Of a stretch of DNA of 64,000 nucleotides, positions 7,285 through 15,605 are shown one piece after another. The stretch spans positions 1 to 64,000 of the forward strand of contig CALKJI010000009.1 of assembly GCA_937995655.1 (NCBI GenBank). The letters run 5' to 3'. The position numbers and the translations under genes are program-made. A model generated the notes under the pieces. The model was not told the DNA's origin, made no database searches, and saw nothing but the letters and a program-made list of their open reading frames with translations. Within the stretch, counting starts at the first letter, position 1. Each line of letters opens with the position of its first letter. Origin of the DNA: an uncultured Pseudothermotoga sp. (GTDB taxonomy: Bacteria; Thermotogota; Thermotogae; Thermotogales; DSM-5069).

Positions 7285-8796
7285 ATGGATTTTGGTAAAA
7301 GGTTAAGCCTGTTGATGAATGTCCTTGGCATCACCAATAACAGTCTTGCAAAGGCTCTTTCCGTTGATCCTTCTCTGGTAAGTCGCTGGAGATCAGGATC
7401 GAGAACACCGGCAAAGGATAGCCACTATGTTGAAGAAATAGCTAGGTATGTGGTGGATCACATAAGGATGGAGCATGAGAAATTGGCATTGTGTGAGATC
7501 ACCGGTTGTGTACCGGAAGTTTTGGACAGGGCAGCTTTCCTTGAGATCGTTACAAAATGGCTACTTGAGGCTCCTATGCCAGATACACGCTTGATCGGAA
7601 GCTTTTTGGACAAGGTAGGACTTTTCAAGGTTCCTCTTGCTGAGATCGAAACTATTGATATTCCACTTCATGGCCAGAGGGCGAATTTTGAGGTTTTTTA
7701 TGGAACGGAAGGAAAACAGAGGGGCGTAATGAAGTTTTTGAGCTTTGCTCTACTGTCTAAAGAGCCTGGTACTCTTCTTCTATACAGCGATGAAAGTGTA
7801 GATTGGTTTCTGAGCAATAGAAATTATGCCCTGCAACTCAACGGAATTCTGATTCAGCTGACAAAAAGGGGATGGAAGATAAACATGGTACACACGATGA
7901 GCAGAGACATCTCTGAAATGCTCGGTGCAATAGATTTCTGGCTACCGTTATACATGAGTGGTTTTGTGATACCATACTACAACCCTAGGTATCGTGAACA
8001 CTACTTTAGAAGAACTCTTTTTGTGGTACCTAAGATTGCTGCATTCAATTGCTCTGCTTTTGAAGGCTTTCAGCATGGTGCAGTGAATCTGCTCACGACA
8101 GAAAAGCAAATTGTGGAACTATTCGAAGAGGAGTACAACAAACTCTTGGGTACTTGTCGGCCACTCATGAAAATTCCACAGATCGGTTCTCAAGAAATCT
8201 TTGAACTCCTTGAAGACTTCGAAGAGCAAGGTGCACCATCTTTTTTAATGACCGATGGTCTTCCCTTTGTCACGATGCCAGCAGAGATTATTGAAAAGAT
8301 TCTGCGGCGAAGTAGTTTGGAGCCTGAACAGATAATCTCTCACTGGAGAAAAAGATCTACCTTCTTCGAAAGGAACCTTAAGGATCATTCTTGCGTCCAC
8401 ATATTGACACTACCAGAACTTGAACAAATAAGATCCAAAAAAGTATATGTTGAATTGACAGTACCTGACTGTGAAGTTCCTTACTCCCTTGAAGAATATG
8501 CACGACACCTTGAACATCTCATATATCTTGTGGAAAGATATCAAAATTATCATCTGTGTATTTCATCTAGGAGTATCCATGCCAATGTTCATGTTGCTGT
8601 GAAAGATCAGGTTGGTGTCACAGTTTTAAGAAAAGATCGACCAGTGAAACTGTTCGCAATCAACCATCCAGATATGACAAACGCCTTTTACTGTTACGCC
8701 GAAGACCATCTCAATAGATTGCCACGAGAGAGTAAAGACAAGGAATCTGTCATTAGAACACTGAAGAGATTGATCGAAGATTTTTCCAAAGACTGA
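7285..8796 (+). CDS. XRE-type HTH regulator with large unknown C-terminal domain
   Basis: 503 aa. Residues 1 to about 60 form a lambda-repressor-like helix-turn-helix (NNSLAKALSVDPSLVSRWRSG). The remaining ~440 residues are a soluble, mixed alpha/beta region I do not recognise; it is probably a sensor or oligomerisation module, since XRE proteins are usually far shorter. The SD is GAGGCG ahead of ATG 7285. It diverges from the six-gene zinc-ribbon operon over an inverted-repeat operator, so local autoregulation and control of that operon is the simplest hypothesis. The next gene begins 6 nt downstream, so the two are probably cotranscribed. Confidence 0.7.
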   Translation: MDFGKRLSLLMNVLGITNNSLAKALSVDPSLVSRWRSGSRTPAKDSHYVEEIARYVVDHIRMEHEKLALCEITGCVPEVLDRAAFLEIVTKWLLEAPMPDTRLIGSFLDKVGLFKVPLAEIETIDIPLHGQRANFEVFYGTEGKQRGVMKFLSFALLSKEPGTLLLYSDESVDWFLSNRNYALQLNGILIQLTKRGWKINMVHTMSRDISEMLGAIDFWLPLYMSGFVIPYYNPRYREHYFRRTLFVVPKIAAFNCSAFEGFQHGAVNLLTTEKQIVELFEEEYNKLLGTCRPLMKIPQIGSQEIFELLEDFEEQGAPSFLMTDGLPFVTMPAEIIEKILRRSSLEPEQIISHWRKRSTFFERNLKDHSCVHILTLPELEQIRSKKVYVELTVPDCEVPYSLEEYARHLEHLIYLVERYQNYHLCISSRSIHANVHVAVKDQVGVTVLRKDRPVKLFAINHPDMTNAFYCYAEDHLNRLPRESKDKESVIRTLKRLIEDFSKD

Positions 8797-8802
8797 CATC
8801 AT

Positions 8803-9636
8803 ATGATTGCTGTTTTGGACCTTGGCTCTAACTCTTTCATATTGCTTGTTTATGAAAAAGGTAGAACGATCTTAGAAAAGGTCTATGAAGTGGGTCTGAA
8901 ATCATTCAAAGATGATGAAGAGGCCTTTTATGCCGCAAAAAGCGCGCTCACAAGAATTCGGAATGAAGTCAAGGATGTCGAAATATATGCCTTCGGTACC
9001 GCGATTTTCCGCGAAAAACCGTGGCTTTTTCATAAACTAAAAAATCATTTTGGATTCAATGGAAAGATTCTATCAGAAAAAGAGGAAGCCTATTTAACAT
9101 ATATGTGCGTAGACCCATTGCGGAAGGAAGATATAACTGTTTTTGATCTTGGAGGGGGTAGCTTGGAGATCGTCAAAAAGGACTGGTTTACCAGCCTTCA
9201 CTTGGGTACACATGTGCTCAATAGCCTATTCGATCTTTCCTTGCCCAAAGCGAAGGACTTTGAAAGTGCCGTGGACTATGTTTCAAGACAGCTACCTGAT
9301 TTTGAAAAACCCGTTGGTATTGGGGGATCTTTTGTGGCAATTTCGGCACTAAAGATAGGAAAATGGGATCTGGATTTGCTTGAGGGTTTCGTGCTGAAAA
9401 CCGAAGACGTTCAAGAGATCACTAGAAGACTCAGGGAAATGACCTTTGAGCAAGTACAAAGCCTGAAGGTGATACCTCTTGGAAGAGAGAAGACGATCAT
9501 TGCTGGTTGCGTTGTAGCAACAGTCATAGCAAAAAGAAGCAACATAAAAGTTTCGACAAAGGGTTTTAGATACACTCTGGCAAAGATGATAGAAGGAGGG
9601 AGAATGCCCGATTCTGGCGTGCCCGGGGAGATTTGA
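8803..9636 (+). CDS. Ppx/GppA-family phosphatase-like protein
   Basis: 277 aa of the ASKHA fold: a phosphate-1 loop at the N-terminus (VLDLGSNSF), a second glycine motif near residue 113 (VFDLGGGSLEI) and GIGGSFVAI near residue 172. Family members hydrolyse exopolyphosphate or pppGpp; at this length it has only the catalytic two-domain core, without the C-terminal HD-like domain of long Ppx. It follows the HTH gene after 6 nt and has no strong SD, so translation may be coupled. Its last seven codons run antisense into the 3' end of tRNA-Arg. Which phosphate substrate it uses cannot be told. Confidence 0.75.
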   Translation: MIAVLDLGSNSFILLVYEKGRTILEKVYEVGLKSFKDDEEAFYAAKSALTRIRNEVKDVEIYAFGTAIFREKPWLFHKLKNHFGFNGKILSEKEEAYLTYMCVDPLRKEDITVFDLGGGSLEIVKKDWFTSLHLGTHVLNSLFDLSLPKAKDFESAVDYVSRQLPDFEKPVGIGGSFVAISALKIGKWDLDLLEGFVLKTEDVQEITRRLREMTFEQVQSLKVIPLGREKTIIAGCVVATVIAKRSNIKVSTKGFRYTLAKMIEGGRMPDSGVPGEI

Positions 9637-9691
9637 ACTCCCGGCCTCCAGATCCGCAGTCTGGCGCTCTATCCAGCTGAGCTACGGGCAC
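9615..9691 (-). tRNA. tRNA-Arg (anticodon GCG)
   Basis: Full cloverleaf with 7-bp acceptor GTGCCCG/CGGGCAC, D-arm AGCTCAGCTGGATAGAGC, anticodon stem CCAGA/TCTGG around loop CTGCGGA, T-loop TTCAAAT and encoded CCA. The 3' end overlaps the end of the convergent Ppx/GppA-like gene by 22 nt. It follows tRNA-Ser after 4 nt, so both come from one transcript. Confidence 0.93.
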
Positions 9692-9695
9692 AACC

Positions 9696-9787
<92 letters not shown>

Positions 9788-9799
9788 AAACTAATTCTC

Positions 9800-9827
9800 A
9801 TTATAATACAACTCGCCTAAAATTCAA
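9800..9827 (-). promoter_or_regulatory. Promoter of the tRNA-Ser/tRNA-Arg pair
   Basis: TTGAAT (9827-9822), a 16-nt spacer and TATAAT (9805-9800) on the minus strand, ending 12 nt before the mature tRNA-Ser 5' end. Confidence 0.75.
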
Positions 9828-10238
9828 GTTCGATTTTCAACAGATTTTCGAAGGTGAGTACCTGTCAGATTCGATTTTTTTATTTTAGATGACCAGCCCT
9901 TTGGTGTTTTTCACACCTTTTTGGACTGAATGAAAAAATAATTGGGCTTTTGCGTGTCTTTGTTATTCTGCCTTCGAAGGGGGATGGGAATATTGAATTA
10001 CACACAAGAGCATCATTGAAAAGCGTTTTGAATCTTGTCAAGGTTGTCGTTGAAAAATAACGTTGGCAAATGAAGTTGCTTTGTGAAAATTATTTTGAAA
10101 TGAATTTTTATTGTGAATGATATTTTATAGTAATTTTTATAACATTATCACTGTCGTGGAGAATGTACTCAGATGTATTTTATTCAATTGTAAGATGATA
10201 TGATTTAATTGTCCTTTCTTTCTTTCATGGGGGTGCAT
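9828..10238. other. AT-rich intergenic region without a gene
   Basis: About 410 bp with no ORF that looks coding. There is one weak hairpin GGTGT/ACACC followed by five T (9903-9922). The right end should hold the promoter of the surface lipoprotein gene, but no convincing -35/-10 pair stands out in the A/T runs. I see no repeat or structured RNA. Confidence 0.4.
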
Positions 10239-11984
10239 ATGGTGAGGAAAACTGTTTTGGTCATTCTCGCAGTATTGATTTTCTTTTTAACTTCTGGGTG
10301 TTTGAAGCTAGAGAGTAGTAACAAGGGTAAATTGATAGTGAGATTCAATCAGTTTAAGGCGATACCAAGTTCGCAACCAGCAAGAGGTATTGTCAGTATC
10401 AGTAAGAATGGCAGAACTCTGCAGAAGATCTTTGATCTTCCTACTTCAGAGATAGTATTCGATTCCATTGAAGAAGGTACTTGGAATATCTATGCACAGC
10501 TTTTGGATCAGAATAATTATGTATTGTACAAGGCTACAGAACAAGTGAAAATTGTGGCAAAACAAACCAATTACTGTTCACTAACCTTCTTGTTGAATAC
10601 GGCCGATCTGTCTTTGAATATCTATGTAGAATCAGACCAGGTGGACAGTGTTTTGGTAAACCTATCTTGCGATGGAGAAGAGATTAACGATCAAAAAACG
10701 CTAGAAGGTAAGAGAGCAACCTTTGACTTCAATGATATGAAAAGTAGAGTCTGGGATATGAGATTGACCCTCTTTTCAGGACAAGCCACTATCATGACCC
10801 TGCCAGAGACTGGTGCCTACGGTCTGGAGCTTCAACCAGGAAGAACCAATACTTTTAACGTGGTGATCGATCGCTTTGGGAACTTGTCGATTGAATTTTC
10901 AGTACCTACTCTCAATGTAGTTAGTAGCGCAACACTCACAAATCTTGAAGAAGGTATCAAGATAGAATGGAATCAGGTTGAAGGTGCAGATTCGTACGAT
11001 CTTTACAAAAAGCAAGGTGATCTTTGGATCAAGCTGAATTCAGTTTCACTTGAACAATGTTTTTTCATCGATACGAATGTGACGGAGGGTGAAACATATC
11101 TTTATGTCATCAATGCGAAATCTTTAACAGGTCTTCAAAGTGGATTTTCTGATGTGTTCAGCATAAAAAGAGATACAAAAAGGGTTTTCCTTGGAACCTA
11201 CGAAGATAGAAAGGTTCACAGGCTGAGAGAAACTACTTCTGGTTTTGAAATCGTAAAGAGCTTTTCATTGACAAACTCACCATTTCATATCCACACAAGA
11301 GATAATTCCTTGTATGTCGTTTCAAGCAACGCTGTTTTGGAGCTTGATTCGACCACTTTGGAGATGATCCAGAGTAGATCACTTTCTTTTATATTATTAC
11401 CAGCTGATTTTACACAAGACTACTTGTTTTTGATCGGTGTCAACAAGATGTACAGACTAAATCTTACCAGCTTTGCTTATGACGAATACAATATTCAAGG
11501 TCTCATCTTCCTCTCGGCAGACAACTACCTTTGCACAGTTGATTCATCAAAACAAGTGATCCTACGTGATCCCAGTGATCCCATGATTGTGATCGCCCAA
11601 ACTAATGGAGATTATGCCTTCACAAAGCAAAACAGATTGTTTGTTTATGAAAATGGCAATATGAGAATCTACACTTTAACCTCTGGGATATTAAGAAACG
11701 ATGGATCAATATCTATGAACCAGACACCAAAATTTGTTGATGTTTACCAAGATTATGCCTATGTGGCTGTTGATGATGGTTTTTATGTGATCGACCTAAC
11801 AAACTTTTCTGGGCAGAAGGTAGGCTCTTTGAACTTGACACGGCATCTGATGATACACGAATCCCAACTGTACTTGATACATGACAGATATTTGAAGGTC
11901 TATGACCTTCAAAATCCTCTGTCACCAACTTTAATACGTTCAAATTCTTTCACAAATAAGTGTTGGTCACTATTTGTAGATTGA
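10239..11984 (+). CDS. Surface lipoprotein with Fn3-like domain and propeller-like repeats
   Basis: About 580 aa. ATG 10239 and GTG 10242 are adjacent; GTG has the better 6-nt spacing from GGGGGTG. A lipoprotein signal ends at the lipobox TSGC. Residues about 25-220 are beta-rich, about 225-300 look like a fibronectin type III domain (IEWNQVEGADSYDLYKK...YLYVINAKS), and the rest is repeated short beta units (DYLFLIG, DYAYVAVDDGFYVIDL, SQLYLIHDRYLKVYDL) resembling a LVIVD/propeller-like fold. It likely acts at the cell surface in binding rather than catalysis. It is monocistronic with a strong terminator. The specific ligand is unknown. Confidence 0.7.
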   Translation: MVRKTVLVILAVLIFFLTSGCLKLESSNKGKLIVRFNQFKAIPSSQPARGIVSISKNGRTLQKIFDLPTSEIVFDSIEEGTWNIYAQLLDQNNYVLYKATEQVKIVAKQTNYCSLTFLLNTADLSLNIYVESDQVDSVLVNLSCDGEEINDQKTLEGKRATFDFNDMKSRVWDMRLTLFSGQATIMTLPETGAYGLELQPGRTNTFNVVIDRFGNLSIEFSVPTLNVVSSATLTNLEEGIKIEWNQVEGADSYDLYKKQGDLWIKLNSVSLEQCFFIDTNVTEGETYLYVINAKSLTGLQSGFSDVFSIKRDTKRVFLGTYEDRKVHRLRETTSGFEIVKSFSLTNSPFHIHTRDNSLYVVSSNAVLELDSTTLEMIQSRSLSFILLPADFTQDYLFLIGVNKMYRLNLTSFAYDEYNIQGLIFLSADNYLCTVDSSKQVILRDPSDPMIVIAQTNGDYAFTKQNRLFVYENGNMRIYTLTSGILRNDGSISMNQTPKFVDVYQDYAYVAVDDGFYVIDLTNFSGQKVGSLNLTRHLMIHESQLYLIHDRYLKVYDLQNPLSPTLIRSNSFTNKCWSLFVD

Positions 11985-12014
11985 AAGGCAGCTTCCGCTG
12001 CCTTTGAATTTTTT
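11984..12014 (+). terminator. Rho-independent terminator
   Basis: A perfect 9-bp stem AAAGGCAGC/GCTGCCTTT with loop TTCC is followed by GAATTTTTT. It ends the surface lipoprotein transcript. The same hairpin also lies at the end of the opposing 12-gene run, but without a good U-run in that direction. Confidence 0.85.
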
Positions 12015-12936
12015 ATGGTTGTATTTGCCGTTGAAGCCACCTTTTGTACTCTTTACCCTGATGAGTATCTCTGGATTGTAGTTCCTTTTCTATCTCTTTT
12101 ACGATTTGAAGCTTTGACATACCCCAATTGCCAAAGACTGTGATATCTTCGGGAGGATCTGAAGCAAGCCGATGAATTACTATGCTTTCTGAAAGATTCT
12201 CTAAAAAGGCAATTACACGATCTTTGTACTGATCAAAACTCAACAACTCAATTTGTCTTTCATTCACCATTTGTTCAAGTTTAGTCCCTTTCACAACGTA
12301 AAGTGAGTGTAATTTCACACCGTCTACGCCAAGGATTGAAATTGTCCTAGCTGTTTCTATGACATCTTCCATATCGTCCCAAGGTAGATCTATGATCACG
12401 TGCACCACAACCTCAAGTTGGTGTTTTTTTGCCCTCAAAGCAGCATAGATGAATTCTGCTAAACCATGACCCCTCTTCAGTGCTCTCAACGTTTTTGGAT
12501 TCACCGACTGAAGTCCGAGTTCGACGGCAACATCTACCTTTTCTTTAAAAGTTTCGAGAAGCTCTAAAACTGGCTCTGAAAGACTATCGGGCCTTGTTGA
12601 AACAGCAAGCTGAAGGATACTATCATCTATAATTGCCTCTTCATATCTTTTTCTTAGAACATCGATGGGTGCATAGGTGTTGGTGAAAGCTTGAAAATAA
12701 ACTATAAACTTTTGGGCTTTGTATTTCTTTATTGCCCACTCTCTTTGTTTAATCACTTGTTCCCTTATTGAAAGTCCATGAAGAGCATTGAAGCCACTGC
12801 CTGTAGGATCACAGAAGATACAGGGACTTCCTAATTCTCGATTTGGACAGGTGAAACCTGCATCTATGATTAATCTGTGAACTCTGGCGCCGTACCTTTG
12901 TTTTAAATGATCACTCAGTTTTTTGTATCTATTAAT
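12013..12936 (-). CDS. Radical SAM protein, YhcC/TIGR01212 family, with likely ATT start
   Basis: About 307 aa. The [4Fe-4S] cysteines are in CPNRELGSPCIFC near residue 30, in the 'DAGFTCPNR' context typical of the YhcC family, followed by a TIM-barrel core (VELGLQSVNPKTL, HVIIDLPWD). The function of the family is not established; a radical SAM modification or methylthiolation-like role is possible. The cysteine segment lies upstream of the first in-frame GTG (12756), so a start there would remove the cluster. Only rare starts remain: ATT 12936 has a GGGGGTGA SD 8 nt upstream and gives MNRYKKLSDHLKQ, matching the expected family N-terminus; CTG 12918 has no SD. It overlaps the end of mtaD by 22 nt. 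Confidence 0.8.
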   Translation of the reverse strand: MNRYKKLSDHLKQRYGARVHRLIIDAGFTCPNRELGSPCIFCDPTGSGFNALHGLSIREQVIKQREWAIKKYKAQKFIVYFQAFTNTYAPIDVLRKRYEEAIIDDSILQLAVSTRPDSLSEPVLELLETFKEKVDVAVELGLQSVNPKTLRALKRGHGLAEFIYAALRAKKHQLEVVVHVIIDLPWDDMEDVIETARTISILGVDGVKLHSLYVVKGTKLEQMVNERQIELLSFDQYKDRVIAFLENLSESIVIHRLASDPPEDITVFGNWGMSKLQIVKEIEKELQSRDTHQGKEYKRWLQRQIQP

Positions 12937-14165
12937 TTCTTAATCACCCCCTCGAATTTAGATCTTATTTGACTCTCCTTTATTGTTGGAAAATTGTTAT
13001 CAAAATAGACCCATCTGCCTTTGACCATCGTTGCAAAGACGTCCAGTGAGTTTACCGAATGAACAAGATGAGATTTCAAATATTGCTGCGGAAGATACCA
13101 GGGTTTCTCTATATCTAAAACTACCAGATCTGCGTCGCCACCTATCTCAATTGTCCCCGTGGTCAAACCACTCGCCTTTGCTCCGTTGATCGTTGCCATT
13201 GCGAGTGCCTCTTCAACCTTCATATTGATAGGGTTATCTTTCTTTTGGAGAAGGGTTGCTAGTCGCATTTCATGCCAAATATCTAAGGTATTGTTACTTG
13301 CCGCACCGTCTGTTCCAAGGCACACTCGAATGTTTTCCTTGAGCATCCTTTGAATAGGCGCTATTCCGTTGGCAAGCTTTAGATTGCTCGTTGGATTGTG
13401 TGCTACAAAAAAGTTTTCACTTGACAACAATTTCATATCTTGTTTGTTGATATGGACGCAGTGAGCAAAGATTACTTTGCATTCAGATAATTTTGTCTTG
13501 AGAAGTTCCTTCAAAGAGTAATTTTCTTGCTTTGATTCGTAAAGATGGATAGTGACAGTTGCTCCGAGTTCGTACGCTGTTTTAGCTATGTGATCTATAT
13601 AAGCGGTCGAACAACTGTATGGTGCATGTGGGCCAAAACCAACCAGTATCAGTCCTTCTTTTCCGTGCCATCTTTGGAAATAATCTATATTCTGTTGCAG
13701 CTTGAGTTTACCAGCTTCAAGACCATTGACATCGGTCAGACCGCGAGTAACTAAAGCTTTCATACCGAAATCCAAAGCTGCCCGCGCAACGGCGTCACAG
13801 TGAAAGTACATGTCCACATATCCCACAATGCCTTTTCTCGCCATCTCCATCTGAGACAACATTGTACCGTAATAGACATCTTCTGGATTGAGCCTATCCT
13901 CTATGGGAAAGATTCTTTTAAAAAGCCAGTCATGTAAATACATGTCTTCAGCTATTCCACGCATCAAGGTCATTGCTGCATGAGTATGAGCGTTTATCAA
14001 ACCGGGAATAATCAATTTACCCGAAAGATCGTACCGTTCATCGACTACTTCCTCAACAAAATCGTCCAGTTTTGAAATCTTTCCATTTTCAATTAACACC
14101 TTTGCCCTTTTGGGCTGAGAAAAGGCATCTTTCAAGACCAGGGCATTTTCAAGCAAGATTTTCAA
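12915..14165 (-). CDS. mtaD: 5-methylthioadenosine/S-adenosylhomocysteine deaminase
   Basis: Amidohydrolase of 416 aa that deaminates S-adenosylhomocysteine and methylthioadenosine to the inosine forms, in SAM by-product recycling. Metal ligands are visible: NAHTHAAM near residue 60, HLYES near 205, AHCVHI near 240 and LGTDGAASNN near 290. It closely resembles the structurally characterised Thermotoga enzyme (TM0936) by recall. The start is TTG 14165, inside the end of the phosphomannomutase gene (17-nt overlap), with AGGAGC upstream. The downstream radical SAM gene overlaps its end. Family and function are both solid. Confidence 0.9.
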   Translation of the reverse strand: MKILLENALVLKDAFSQPKRAKVLIENGKISKLDDFVEEVVDERYDLSGKLIIPGLINAHTHAAMTLMRGIAEDMYLHDWLFKRIFPIEDRLNPEDVYYGTMLSQMEMARKGIVGYVDMYFHCDAVARAALDFGMKALVTRGLTDVNGLEAGKLKLQQNIDYFQRWHGKEGLILVGFGPHAPYSCSTAYIDHIAKTAYELGATVTIHLYESKQENYSLKELLKTKLSECKVIFAHCVHINKQDMKLLSSENFFVAHNPTSNLKLANGIAPIQRMLKENIRVCLGTDGAASNNTLDIWHEMRLATLLQKKDNPINMKVEEALAMATINGAKASGLTTGTIEIGGDADLVVLDIEKPWYLPQQYLKSHLVHSVNSLDVFATMVKGRWVYFDNNFPTIKESQIRSKFEGVIKKLIDTKN

Positions 14166-15600
14166 GTTCCTTCAGCTCCTTTTCTATTTCTGCCATCTTC
14201 TTTTTGGCTTTTTGACTGTTTTCTTCTTTGATCTTGATATAAATTTTCAGCTTTGGTTCGGTTCCAGAAGGCCTCACATATATTTTGGCACCATCGACTT
14301 TAATGAGCAATGTTTCGTTAGGTATCTTCTCATCTTTTGAGTAATCGTACAATTGTTCCACCTTCAAATCTCCTATCTTTGTCGGTGGTTTCATGGATAG
14401 TCGATCATAAAGACGCTTGGCATCTTCTGAAGTCTGCAATTCGAACGAAATAAGTTTTTCAGTACTGTAACCATACTTGTCGTACAAGCGATTCATTTGA
14501 TCAATGGGGTTGAATCTTGTACACATGGCTGCTATGAGAGCTGAACCGATTACACCGTCTTTATCCCTCACGAAGTCTCCAGCTAAATAACCACAACTTT
14601 CTTCAAAGGCAAGAAAATATCTAAAGTCTGGGTCTGTACTTCTTTTTTCTATTTCATTACCTATGAACTTAAAGCCAGTCGGTGTTTCTATAATATGATG
14701 CCCATATTCTTCACAAATATCGTTCACCATATCGGTAGTAACGATCGTTTTGAGTAGGTAGCTGCCATTTTCATACTCCTTTGCGAGCATATGGGTAAGT
14801 AAGACTCCAACCTGATTGCCTGTTAGTTTATAACCATTTGCTATGAACCCCACCCTGTCACAATCGGGATCGGTAGCAATTGCTAATTGAATTCGATCTG
14901 CCTCCATGTACTTTCTCACATATTCAAAAGCTTCTTCTTCCTCGGGATTAGGTAATCTGACAGTCGAAAAGTTTGGATCTGGATCCATCTGCTCTCTCAC
15001 ACAGATCACATTGAAGTTCAATGATCTTAACACAAGGGGAACAAGCTCTGCGCCCGTACCATGAAGGGGAGAATAAACCAGATCGACCTCAAAGGGACTC
15101 TGGATGTGTGGCCTTATTAACTCAACCACGGACCTTGTATAGCCTGCGACGATTTGTTCTGGAACCAGGTGGACTGAAGAGGTGTAAGAAGGTGAGAGTG
15201 GATGTTCCATGAAAGAAGAGATCTTTTCCGTATAGATTGGAATAGCTTGAACGCCGTCAGATGTGTAAACCTTAAACCCGTTGTATTGCGGTGGATTATG
15301 GCTGGCAGTTATAACGATGCCTGCACCCATTTTCATGGTTCTTATGGCAAAAGACAATACAGGTGTTGGCACAGGTTTTTCAAACAAATATGTCTCAATA
15401 CCATAGGATGAAACAATTTCAGCGGCAAGTTTTGCAAACTCCTCTGAATTTCTCCTGGTATCATATGCGATAACTATGCCATCGAGTGATTCAGTCAACA
15501 TCCAGCTCGCCACCGCTTTACTGGCTTTTACTACAAGACTATGATCGAACTCGCCTTCTTTCATAATACCTCTGATGCCACCGGTACCAAAGACCACCAA
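14149..15600 (-). CDS. Phosphomannomutase/phosphoglucomutase
   Basis: About 483 aa of the alpha-D-phosphohexomutase superfamily, interconverting hexose 1- and 6-phosphates. Active-site serine loop TASHNPPQYNG near residue 94, Mg2+ loop DPDCDR near 235, sugar loop AFEESCGY near 320 and phosphate-binding RPSGTEPK near 455 are all present. Start TTG 15600 (giving MVVFGTGGIRG) lies 6 nt after a GAGGTG SD; the GTG at 15609 is part of that SD. It follows recN directly. The sugar preference (mannose or glucose) cannot be decided from sequence. Confidence 0.88.
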   Translation of the reverse strand: MVVFGTGGIRGIMKEGEFDHSLVVKASKAVASWMLTESLDGIVIAYDTRRNSEEFAKLAAEIVSSYGIETYLFEKPVPTPVLSFAIRTMKMGAGIVITASHNPPQYNGFKVYTSDGVQAIPIYTEKISSFMEHPLSPSYTSSVHLVPEQIVAGYTRSVVELIRPHIQSPFEVDLVYSPLHGTGAELVPLVLRSLNFNVICVREQMDPDPNFSTVRLPNPEEEEAFEYVRKYMEADRIQLAIATDPDCDRVGFIANGYKLTGNQVGVLLTHMLAKEYENGSYLLKTIVTTDMVNDICEEYGHHIIETPTGFKFIGNEIEKRSTDPDFRYFLAFEESCGYLAGDFVRDKDGVIGSALIAAMCTRFNPIDQMNRLYDKYGYSTEKLISFELQTSEDAKRLYDRLSMKPPTKIGDLKVEQLYDYSKDEKIPNETLLIKVDGAKIYVRPSGTEPKLKIYIKIKEENSQKAKKKMAEIEKELKELENLA

Positions 15601-15605
15601 AGCTA

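Noticed and set aside
9903-9922. Small hairpin GGTGT/ACACC followed by five T as a terminator
   Set aside because: Stem of only 5 bp and about 270 nt after the nearest plus-strand gene end, with a tRNA unit in between; it may be chance in AT-rich DNA.
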